Source: Thermoplasmatales archaeon
GTDB taxonomy: Archaea > Thermoplasmatota > E2 > DHVEG-1
Assembly: GCA_023128855.1 (NCBI GenBank)
Contig: JAGMDE010000060.1
Location: forward strand, 1-12,651
DNA length: 12,651 bases
Direction of reading: 5' to 3'
Shown: positions 5,731 through 12,651 of the stretch, piece after piece
Layout: each line of letters begins with the position of its first letter
How positions within the stretch are numbered: position 1 is the first letter of the stretch
Notes under the pieces: generated by a model
What the model was told of the DNA's origin: nothing
Database searches by the model: none
The model's input: the letters and a program-made list of their open reading frames with translations, nothing else
Made by a program: the position numbers and the translations under genes

Positions 5731-5819
5731 TGCGGATGTCATGAGTGGCATTAAGGAAACTTAATTAGATTAAGCTTCAAAACTTAACAAGACCCTCCTC
5801 TGGCATCCAGTAAAATTTT
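5731..5819 (+). ncRNA. Duplicated structured RNA, copy 2
   Basis: Bases 5741-5819 match 267-345 without a mismatch. All differences between the copies in the paired region lie in the 5' arm of the closing stem (5732-5745 pairing with 5798-5810). Two of the four substitutions turn G.U wobbles into A-U and C-G pairs. The other two open the two outermost pairs, leaving 11 bp. The GAAA-capped hairpin and the second hairpin are unchanged. It follows the beta-helix gene and its terminator and has its own TATA box. A TATA-like element for the GTPase gene lies downstream, so it is unlikely to be that gene's leader. Confidence 0.55.
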
Positions 5820-5846
5820 AAAGAAATGATTTTTATTCTTTTTTAA

Positions 5847-5887
5847 GTGGTTATGGAATGGATTGCTCCCGTCCATCTAGTCACCAC
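5847..5887. repeat. Imperfect hairpin downstream of ncRNA copy 2
   Basis: GTGGT (5847-5851) pairs with ACCAC (5883-5887). An inner six-pair stem is formed by ATGGAT (5858-5863) and GTCCAT (5871-5876) around a seven-base loop. A weak middle region joins them. It is followed by ACAGC, but no guide-RNA signature is complete. The function is unknown. Confidence 0.3.
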
Positions 5888-5944
5888 AGCCAAAACAAGA
5901 TATTGAGGTATCTGAATTGGCAATCATCAATTATTTTTGAAATA

Positions 5945-5954
5945 TTAAAATGTA
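5945..5954 (+). promoter_or_regulatory. TATA-like element for the GTPase gene
   Basis: TTAAAATGTA lies 51 bases before the ATG at 6006, like the TTAAAATATA elements before the genes at 444 and 2449. A start site about 26 bases downstream would fall after the ATG at 5955. That supports translation from 6006. Confidence 0.45.
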
Positions 5955-6005
5955 TTGGTTCCACAATTAAAAAAGGATTTAAGGAATTTAACCTTATCAA
6001 TTATT

Positions 6006-6974
6006 ATGTTCAGAAATTTGCCAATTGTTCTCTCAGCTGAGCAATTATTAGAAAGAGCATTCAAAAGAGCAAAGAAAGTCCAAATAGTTGATAGGAATGT
6101 TTTGTATAAGAAGAAAAAAACCATAATATCAAGGACAGATTCGTTTGCAACAACTGTTGTTACACACTTGGAACAGTATGTAAAAAAATTTCCTTCAGTA
6201 GATAACTTACATTCTTTTTACCAAGATCTCATTGACATTAAAATAGATACTAACAAACTGAAGAAATCACTTGGTGCTGTTGATTGGGCTAGAAAAACAT
6301 GTCAAATGATTTATTCAAAGCAATCAAAATCATTGAAAAAATCTAAAAATATCAATTTTTTAACTCAAAAACAACAGGAGATATATGGACGTATTTCAAG
6401 TGTTGTAAAACAAGTTAACAACGAACTAATATTACTTGCCGAAGCACAGAATATTATGAAAAAATTTCCAGATGTCCATGATATTCCCACGGTTGTAATT
6501 GCAGGATATCCAAATGTAGGCAAATCCTCGATTTTAAGATGTCTCTCTTCAGCAAAACCAAAGATTGCACAATATCCGTTTACAACAAAGGAAATTCACG
6601 TGGGACATATTGAACGAAAAGAAAAATATGTCATAAAGCGTTTTCAAATAATTGATACACCAGGTCTCTTAGATAGACCATTTTCAAAAAGAAATGACAT
6701 TGAAAAACAAGCTCTTTCAGCGCTTAGCACTCTTGCTAATATTATTGTTTTTGTAATCGATGCAACTGAAACTTGCGGTTATTCGCTAAAAGATCAATTA
6801 AATCTTTTATCTCAGGTTAAAAAAATGTTTAGCAACTCCTCTTTTATAATAGTTGAAAACAAAGCTGATTTAAAAAAGACAGATTCTAAACACCTTAAGA
6901 TATCTGGTGAAACTGGAGAAGGTATAGACAATCTTATTGATGAAATGTTCTCACTTTACGAATTAAAAGAATAA
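6006..6974 (+). CDS. NOG1-family (Obg-like) GTPase
   Basis: This 322-residue GTPase belongs to the archaeal NOG1 group, which acts in assembly of the large ribosomal subunit in the cytoplasm. The N-terminus has the family's FRNLPIVLSAEQLLERAFKR pattern before a basic helical domain (to about residue 160). The G domain follows: P-loop GYPNVGKSS (167-175), switch I PFTTKE, DTPG (217-220), NKAD (285-288) and SGETGEG (300-306). All G motifs are intact. The start at 6006 is preferred over an in-frame ATG at 5955, because the extra 17 residues do not fit the family N-terminus and the likely promoter lies at 5945-5954. No strong ribosome-binding site is visible. The size fits archaeal members, which lack the long eukaryotic extension. 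The gene ends 19 bases from the stop of the convergent propeller gene. Confidence 0.92.
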   Translation: MFRNLPIVLSAEQLLERAFKRAKKVQIVDRNVLYKKKKTIISRTDSFATTVVTHLEQYVKKFPSVDNLHSFYQDLIDIKIDTNKLKKSLGAVDWARKTCQMIYSKQSKSLKKSKNINFLTQKQQEIYGRISSVVKQVNNELILLAEAQNIMKKFPDVHDIPTVVIAGYPNVGKSSILRCLSSAKPKIAQYPFTTKEIHVGHIERKEKYVIKRFQIIDTPGLLDRPFSKRNDIEKQALSALSTLANIIVFVIDATETCGYSLKDQLNLLSQVKKMFSNSSFIIVENKADLKKTDSKHLKISGETGEGIDNLIDEMFSLYELKE

Positions 6975-6993
6975 AAATTGAGAAGAAATGTGT

Positions 6994-9900
6994 TTATTCA
7001 GGTTTTTTCTTCATTGTTATTACAACAAAAATTGAAACCATCAACACGACGAAGATCAGAATGATTAATACTAATACAAGAGTTGTTGGGAATAATGTTA
7101 CACTGACCGTTTCTTCAGGTGATTCAACGACATTACCTGCTGCATCAAAAATTAAGGTTTTGAATTTGTAATATCCACTTCCGTCTCCAGCTTTGAAATC
7201 CCATTCAAATGGGGCATCAGATAATTTTTCTCCATATGATTTCCATCCACTCCATTCTTTGTTATCAGATGAATATGAGTATAACAAACTGACATATTCA
7301 AAATCTGTGTCATCTGGAATATTAGCTGTTATGGTGAATGAATCATCCCATCCACCTTCATCATAATCGGATAGATCAAAAGTTACATTATCTGCGACAG
7401 GTGGCGATACATCTTTTATTAGCATAGGTGCTTCATCATTAGTGGGTGTTGTATATTCATTGCCACATAAGTCAGTTACTCTGAAATATAGATAATAAAT
7501 TATGTCTTCTTCCAAATCATCCCAATCATCTTCGGATAAACTCCATTCTTCTTTGTAAATTTTATCATTTACATTTCTACTAATGTTTGTCCATTCATTT
7601 ATACCCTGGGTGTTAAGTCTATATTCTATACTTTCCAATTCATAATCGTCTGCAAAAGTAATATCTGTAAACTCTGGTGTTTGATTGAATGAATACTCAT
7701 CTGCAAATGATGGTTTAGATGGTACATTCATATCAAATAAGAACGATAATATAAGCTCATCTGGAAAGTCTTCCACGTTACCTGCCTTGTCTATTGCAAT
7801 AGTGCAAAATTCATACTCATCTGAAGTATCGTTTTCAAATTCCCATATATATGGTGGATCATCTGATTGCAGGTCATCTGGTCTATATCTTATCCATTCC
7901 ATAATATCAACTGGTCTGTAATATAGAGCTATACTTTTCACACCACTGCTATCATCGCTACCAATTGCTTCCATTGCAACAGGTTCGTTATATTTAGTTA
8001 AATAAGACGCCGAGTCATTAATATAAGAAGATGGTTTTTCGGAATCTATTGTAAATGTTATTTTGCTACTATTACCTTGATTACTAGCTAGGTCTTTGAT
8101 TTTGAACATAATGCTTACCATATCTTCGACGTCAATATTTGTTGCAGTTAGATTTGCAATTACTTTTACTTGTACATCACCTGACTCACCTTCACAAACT
8201 GCATCAAACGTATCTGTTTTCGTCCCACCTGAAGATTTTTTATATTCAAGATCAAATTTAGCTGAATCTACATCTAAACCTGATATGATGCCATTTGTAC
8301 CAAGATCTTCAACTTCAATTGAACACTCTTCAAGATTTAGATTTATCCATCCTTCTTGAGATGGTATAAAAGTACTATCAATAAACTCAGGAGCCCCTTT
8401 TTCATCAGTCCATGAAATACCCCAGCTATTTAAAACTGGATGAGTATCAGAGTAATTTCCAATATTAAGTTCTGCACATAGCTGAATGATATTCTGAGTA
8501 ATGCTTGAAATATTGTTATGAGCGCCGTTGAGCCCAGTCATTAGCACGGTTCCTTCTTCATCAAGAATACTAAATGTAATTGTGTTTTCAGTTGTATTAG
8601 TATAATCAGCATTGAATTCATCCCACCATCTTTGCGATTGAACATGAATTGGTACCGAGTATATTTTACCAATCTTGTTTTTTGTATGTTCACCAAAACA
8701 TATGAGGTGACCTTTATAATCTTCAGTTGCTCCTGGTTCAATGAAGCTAACAATGATTAGTCCATCGGTTACAATTGGAGAAGCAAAATTAATTGACCAA
8801 ATCAAATAGTTTTCATAATCTACATAATAATTATCGGTTACTGCACCATTAGCAGTATTTAGAACAAATAGTTGAGCATTTTCAAGCAGACTCCCTTGGG
8901 AGATTATATATAAATTATCATCTACTACTACAGGTGATGCTGAAGCAAATAAGGAAATTGAAGACATAGACTCCTCAAATACCCATTTTTCTTCTCCAGT
9001 GTTAATATCTAATGCAAATAATTTTCCATTTGTTGCCATAACATAAACAGTTTCACCAAAAACTGCAGGAGTTGCAGCTGGTTGTGCGGTTGCTTGGAGA
9101 TTTGTGAAGTTATTATTTGATAAACTAAAACTTCTAAGTACGGTTGACTGGTTCCCAATAGTAACATTCCATAACATTGAACCATCTTCAGCATTAAGGG
9201 CAACAACTTTATCTGTTCCTTTATAAGAAAAAAGAGTTTGTTCCCTTGCAATAAAAATAACTATCTTTCCATCTTCTCCATCAACGACAACTGGAGATGC
9301 TCTTCCAACTGATCCTATACTTGCATTCCATATCTCGCTACCTGTGTCCTCATCATATGCAAAAGCGCTTCCACCTTCAATTCTACTACACCCAACATAG
9401 ATAATTCCATTATCGACAGCTGGAGTTGAGAGACCCCCTGCAGGTAAGTCAATGGGTTCCCAAATTTCATTTCCGCTAGTAATATCCAAAGTAATTAATT
9501 TGTTATCAAGTAATTTATAACCCAATAGTTCGTTTAATTTAGAGTACAAATTAGAAATAATGGGTGAGTTAGCAAACTTACCCGACCATGAAGTGATATA
9601 AACCTTACCATCTGAGATAGTGGGAGCTGCTGTATAACAAATTGTATTATCTCCACTTATTGTATACTCCCATAATTCATGGGATAGATTTGTACTATTA
9701 AGAGCATAAATTTTGTTTTTACTATTTAAAGTGCTAGTTCCAACAATAACATAATCATTATCAACTGCAACTGAAGTTTCAACTTCATATTTTGCATCAC
9801 TGGAGTCAGAATATGTATATTTTGTCTCATGACCTAAATTCGAGTCATAAGTGACGTTGTATGCATATATCTTTTTGTCATTAGAACCAATGTAAACTTT

Positions 9901-11256
9901 ACCATTACTCATGATAGGACTTCTGAACCATCCACCTATATCAAGGTCTTTATTTGATTGCCAATATGTTTTATTTCCTTCGTATTCTACCTCTGTTCCA
10001 ATATATGATCTTGTATTAGCAGGATTTTTACCAAACAAGGGCCACTCACTGTAGAATTCACTTACAGTTACCTCACCACTATCAATTTTAACTCCACTTT
10101 TTTGATTTATTCTAAATTCATAAGAAAAGCTATCAAAGAATCCTTTTGTTGTCTGCCATAATACAACCCAACTGTAGAGTCGAGGAGTATAGGTATATTT
10201 ATCTGAATACAATAAGGCTTTTAATCTAATTTCAGAACGACTTGCACCTAATGATGATAAATCAAGAGGAGAGGTTGAGAAACCATTTGAATTGCCATCT
10301 AACTCATCATCTTTTAATGGATTTCCACTTGAATCTGTAATTTGTAGTTTTATATATCCATCATCAGTAGGACGGGTACTTTCCCATCTTACGCTTTCCC
10401 ATCCATAAAAAGTAGAAGGAGTGATAGTATCTGAAAGCACATATCCCCTTGGATTGTAACTTTTATCTGTCGATATCGAAACGTTAATGTAATCAGTTGA
10501 TAATATTGCAGGTTCAATTACATTAGGTGTTGGTTTACCAACAATTAGTATATTCAATGTTCCATCTTCACTAATATATTTTCCAGCATTTTCAATTGAT
10601 GCAATTGAATCATTGTTGATGTTATCCAATGTATATACCAAATTGCCAATTTTATGCCATCTTGAGATTAAATCACCATAACCCCATATATACATGACAA
10701 TTTCATCTATATATGCTTCTTCTTCATGAGGGCCTGGCCACCAATTTACTCTGAATTCATCCAAAATATCAATATCTTCTTCAATTGTAATTTCAAAAAG
10801 ATGTAATGGAGGATATACATAATCTATTCTCTCATCAGCAATTCCTCTTGTTTCAAGATACTGATCATCTTGAGCATCAATTCTAGTTAAATCTTCAAAC
10901 TCATAAATTTTAAATCTATCTGGATTTCTTATTGTTGAAAAGAAAGTAAAAAAATCACCCTCGGGGACTTGAAATGATTGGTCATCTTCCCATGCTTCAA
11001 TATTGTTGGGTTTTTTATCATGGTCATAAACCATAGAGAGTGGAGCATATTCTAAAATAACACTATTATTGTCAGAATCATAAGTACAATTTTCCAAAGT
11101 TATATCACTTGCATCATCAAAGTTGTCATATGCAATACCATCGCTATCATGTTTTACTAATCCGGCACTTACATTTATTGTAACATTTAAACTAAATATA
11201 AGGAGTGAAACAGTACATATAGCAATAAACCTATTTGCTATTTTATTTAATCTCAT
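6994..11256 (-). CDS. Large PQQ-propeller surface protein with Ig-like domains and C-terminal membrane anchor
   Basis: This is a 1,420-residue exported protein. A signal peptide covers about 1-31. An N-terminal region of about 250 residues has no clear family. A beta-sandwich-like module at about 280-370 ends TPRLYSWVVLW. Residues about 405-855 are a PQQ-type beta-propeller: it opens with WPLFGKNPANTRSYIG, and blades carry KVYIGSNDKKIYAYN, YAFD/ALDINTGEEKW and VVVDDNLYI-type motifs. A second sandwich module (about 865-955) ends HPVLNSWGISW. Further Ig-like domains (AIDKAGNVEDFP, VTDLCGNEY, IFDAAGNVVESP) reach about 1385. One membrane helix (about 1391-1414) and MKKKPE anchor the C-terminus, with the bulk outside. 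Quinone cofactor use is not implied; such propellers are often structural or binding domains. The start is supported by GGAG (11265-11268), eight bases upstream. The PFLNFL tail is absent. Confidence 0.92.
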   Translation of the reverse strand: MRLNKIANRFIAICTVSLLIFSLNVTINVSAGLVKHDSDGIAYDNFDDASDITLENCTYDSDNNSVILEYAPLSMVYDHDKKPNNIEAWEDDQSFQVPEGDFFTFFSTIRNPDRFKIYEFEDLTRIDAQDDQYLETRGIADERIDYVYPPLHLFEITIEEDIDILDEFRVNWWPGPHEEEAYIDEIVMYIWGYGDLISRWHKIGNLVYTLDNINNDSIASIENAGKYISEDGTLNILIVGKPTPNVIEPAILSTDYINVSISTDKSYNPRGYVLSDTITPSTFYGWESVRWESTRPTDDGYIKLQITDSSGNPLKDDELDGNSNGFSTSPLDLSSLGASRSEIRLKALLYSDKYTYTPRLYSWVVLWQTTKGFFDSFSYEFRINQKSGVKIDSGEVTVSEFYSEWPLFGKNPANTRSYIGTEVEYEGNKTYWQSNKDLDIGGWFRSPIMSNGKVYIGSNDKKIYAYNVTYDSNLGHETKYTYSDSSDAKYEVETSVAVDNDYVIVGTSTLNSKNKIYALNSTNLSHELWEYTISGDNTICYTAAPTISDGKVYITSWSGKFANSPIISNLYSKLNELLGYKLLDNKLITLDITSGNEIWEPIDLPAGGLSTPAVDNGIIYVGCSRIEGGSAFAYDEDTGSEIWNASIGSVGRASPVVVDGEDGKIVIFIAREQTLFSYKGTDKVVALNAEDGSMLWNVTIGNQSTVLRSFSLSNNNFTNLQATAQPAATPAVFGETVYVMATNGKLFALDINTGEEKWVFEESMSSISLFASASPVVVDDNLYIISQGSLLENAQLFVLNTANGAVTDNYYVDYENYLIWSINFASPIVTDGLIIVSFIEPGATEDYKGHLICFGEHTKNKIGKIYSVPIHVQSQRWWDEFNADYTNTTENTITFSILDEEGTVLMTGLNGAHNNISSITQNIIQLCAELNIGNYSDTHPVLNSWGISWTDEKGAPEFIDSTFIPSQEGWINLNLEECSIEVEDLGTNGIISGLDVDSAKFDLEYKKSSGGTKTDTFDAVCEGESGDVQVKVIANLTATNIDVEDMVSIMFKIKDLASNQGNSSKITFTIDSEKPSSYINDSASYLTKYNEPVAMEAIGSDDSSGVKSIALYYRPVDIMEWIRYRPDDLQSDDPPYIWEFENDTSDEYEFCTIAIDKAGNVEDFPDELILSFLFDMNVPSKPSFADEYSFNQTPEFTDITFADDYELESIEYRLNTQGINEWTNISRNVNDKIYKEEWSLSEDDWDDLEEDIIYYLYFRVTDLCGNEYTTPTNDEAPMLIKDVSPPVADNVTFDLSDYDEGGWDDSFTITANIPDDTDFEYVSLLYSYSSDNKEWSGWKSYGEKLSDAPFEWDFKAGDGSGYYKFKTLIFDAAGNVVESPEETVSVTLFPTTLVLVLIILIFVVLMVSIFVVITMKKKPE
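7003..7008 (+). terminator. Oligo-T after the GTPase gene
   Basis: T6 lies 29 bases past the GTPase stop, inside the last codons of the opposing propeller gene. It could stop plus-strand transcription. In the opposite sense, the A5 run at 6973-6977 gives a T5 for the minus-strand gene, so the 19-base gap probably serves as a compact bidirectional end. Confidence 0.35.
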
Positions 11257-11264
11257 AGTATAAT

Positions 11265-11332
11265 CTCCAAGTAAGTATGCATTATATCTATATAATATTT
11301 TAATAATTATATTGGGTAATTTGATTTATATA
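11265..11332 (-). promoter_or_regulatory. Promoter region and ribosome-binding site of the propeller gene
   Basis: On the minus strand the region reads TATATAAATC (11323-11332), then TTAAAATATT (11294-11303), then GGAG (11265-11268) before the ATG at 11256. The TTAAAATATT lies 37 bases upstream of the ATG and resembles the TTAAAATATA elements of the other surface-protein genes. Two start sites are possible. Because of this promoter the propeller gene is probably transcribed apart from the kinase gene upstream, although no strong terminator separates them. Confidence 0.45.
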
Positions 11333-11363
11333 CTTTGCGGTTTATATAATTATACTGCATTTT

Positions 11364-12651
11364 TTATCCATTTTTAACAAGAATCTGAATGTCCATTACA
11401 TTAGTGCCAGTAGGACCAGTTAAGAATAAATCATCAAGATTTTTAAAAAATTCATTAGAATTGTTATTTTCTAAAAATTTTTTTGGATCTAAATCCTTCT
11501 TACGAGCTCTTAGCATTGTATATGCATCAGCAATAGCTCCAGCAGCATCACTCATTCCATCAATTCCATCAGTTGCAAAAGATGAAAGAACTATATTTTT
11601 ATCGGCAAGTTCTTCTATGCTACCTAAAACCATTTCCTGATTTCTGCCACCTCTGCCATTGCCTTTTATTGTGACTGTGGTTTCACCACCAGAGATAAAA
11701 ACTACTTTTTTTCCCTCTGTTAAATAATTTGTAGCTTTTTCAGCTAGATATTTTCCGATATCTTTTGCTTCACCATCTAATGCTGTGGTAAGTAACATTG
11801 TTTTGTAACCAAGTTCTTCAGCTTTTTCTTTTGCAGCAATACATGCTATCTCGTTATTCGCAACAATGAAATTAAAAACATCATTGAAAACAGGATTATT
11901 CTTTTTAGGTGTTTCAGGAATTTTTCCATTCATACCATCTTCAATAACATTCTGAACAGATGAGGGCAGACTCATCCATAGTTTGTATTTGTTTAGGATT
12001 TTCTGTGCATCATGATAGGTAGTTGAATCTGGATATGTAGGACCAGATGCAATAAACTCCATAGGATCACCGATTATATCTGAAATGATAAAAGAAATTA
12101 TCATACATTTAGCGGAAGCAGCAAGCTGCCCTCCTTTAACAAAAGAAAGATGTTTACGAATAGTATTAATCCCATTTATGTTAGCACCAGATTTTAAAAG
12201 CAAATCCGTTGTTTTTTGCAAATCATTTATGCTAACTCTAGGTTTTGCAAGAAGTGCAGACCCCCCACCAGATATTAGAACGATTAAAAGATCGTTTTCT
12301 TCACATTTTTCAACGATTTCTAGAATTTTCTCAGTTCCTTCTACGCTTTTCTCGTCTGGGAGCGGATGACTGCCAATAAAAGTAGATACACGATCACTTT
12401 GGACTTTATTGTCTGGATCATTAGTTACAACTGCTCCTTGCTTTACATTAATAGAATCACAAACAGCCTGTGTCATACCGATGCTTGCTTTTCCAAAACC
12501 AACCAAATAAATATTTTTAAAATCAGAGATATCAATGGTTTCAGACCTAAAATTGATGTTTTCCCCATCAAACTTTGATTTAACTGCATTATATGGATTA
12601 ACAGCATCTAGGGCTGAACTTAAAACATCAAGAACATCCTCTCTAATACTT
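11364..12651 (-). CDS. Glycerate 2-kinase, MOFRL family (partial at the right edge)
   Basis: The product is an ATP-dependent glycerate kinase of the GckA/TtuD type, which in archaea makes 2-phosphoglycerate from D-glycerate in sugar (modified Entner-Doudoroff) or serine/glycerol metabolism. The frame is open to the window edge. Upstream of the TTG at 12506 it still reads a family-like N-terminus (ALDAVNPYNAVKS, then NIYLVGFGKAS), so that TTG is not the start. About 428 residues are visible and only a few are missing. Motifs seen include GSHPLPDEKS, LISGGGSALL, TIRKHLSFVKGGQLA, SDIIGDPMEFIASGPTYPD, the MOFRL signature SGGETTVTIKGNGRGGRNQE, FATDGIDGMSDAAGAI and the C-terminal TGPTGTNVMDI. The family and fold are clear. 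Product specificity (2- rather than 3-phosphoglycerate) is inferred from the family. Confidence 0.92.
   Translation of the reverse strand, partial: SIREDVLDVLSSALDAVNPYNAVKSKFDGENINFRSETIDISDFKNIYLVGFGKASIGMTQAVCDSINVKQGAVVTNDPDNKVQSDRVSTFIGSHPLPDEKSVEGTEKILEIVEKCEENDLLIVLISGGGSALLAKPRVSINDLQKTTDLLLKSGANINGINTIRKHLSFVKGGQLAASAKCMIISFIISDIIGDPMEFIASGPTYPDSTTYHDAQKILNKYKLWMSLPSSVQNVIEDGMNGKIPETPKKNNPVFNDVFNFIVANNEIACIAAKEKAEELGYKTMLLTTALDGEAKDIGKYLAEKATNYLTEGKKVVFISGGETTVTIKGNGRGGRNQEMVLGSIEELADKNIVLSSFATDGIDGMSDAAGAIADAYTMLRARKKDLDPKKFLENNNSNEFFKNLDDLFLTGPTGTNVMDIQILVKNG

Larger units (their letters stand above)
5563..6005. other. Intergenic region with terminator, ncRNA copy 2 and GTPase promoter
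   Basis: No plausible protein gene lies in these 443 bases. They hold an oligo-T terminator (5572-5590), a TATA box (5693-5700), the second structured RNA (5731-5819), oligo-T tracts at 5830-5844, an imperfect hairpin (5847-5887) and a TATA-like TTAAAATGTA (5945-5954) suited to the GTPase gene. Confidence 0.6.

Noticed and set aside
5825..5917. C/D-box RNA between RNA copy 2 and the GTPase gene
   Set aside because: A loose ATGAT and a CTGA are present, but they are too far apart, and no second internal box or terminal stem supports the call.
5955..6005. Upstream ATG start for the GTPase
   Set aside because: The added residues do not resemble the family N-terminus, and the likely TATA element at 5945-5954 would place the transcript start downstream of this ATG.
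12504..12506. TTG start for the glycerate kinase
   Set aside because: The frame continues upstream to the window edge with a family-like N-terminus, so the gene is truncated by the window rather than starting here.
11389..12578. Plus-strand open frames opposite the glycerate kinase
   Set aside because: They overlap a clearly recognised kinase on the other strand and encode low-complexity sequence with no family features.

Overview
The window comes from an AT-rich archaeon. The evidence is an archaeal-type NOG1 GTPase, archaeal TATA-like promoter elements 40-60 bases before several start codons, oligo-T tracts after stop codons, and large secreted proteins built from PKD, NosD-like beta-helix and PQQ-propeller modules. 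The two secreted proteins on the plus strand end in a PFLNFL...HP tail that I associate with Thermoplasmatota-like genomes. That placement is an inference from general familiarity; no marker gene here proves it.

Layout from left to right. Positions 1-80 may hold the end of an unidentified basic protein. Positions 205-345 carry a TATA box and a structured, apparently noncoding RNA (copy 1). Positions 444-1775 encode a secreted protein with a choice-of-anchor-J-like domain, a PKD domain, an Ig/PKD-like domain and the PFLNFL tail. A short gap with a long-range inverted repeat separates it from a small zinc-ribbon protein on the minus strand (2032-2259). Positions 2449-5562 hold what was one gene of about 1,037 codons for a secreted double beta-helix, PKD and Fn3-like protein with the same tail. 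It is split into two open frames by a pair of compensating one-base shifts between 4708 and 4776. A second copy of the structured RNA follows at 5731-5819, with 79 identical bases. Next comes a NOG1-family GTPase (6006-6974). Facing it on the minus strand is a 1,420-residue PQQ-propeller surface protein with a C-terminal membrane anchor (6994-11256). Upstream of that, also on the minus strand, is a nearly complete glycerate 2-kinase that runs off the right edge (11364-12651).

Three of the five main genes make secreted or cell-surface proteins, so the region is mainly a surface-protein locus next to two housekeeping genes (ribosome assembly and glycerate metabolism). The surface-protein promoters resemble one another: TTAAAATAT elements occur before all three, and an 18-base motif plus an AACA-NN-TGTT palindrome occur before the two that carry the tail. 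The least explained features are the duplicated structured RNA and the shared C-terminal tail, which may be a sorting or anchoring signal.
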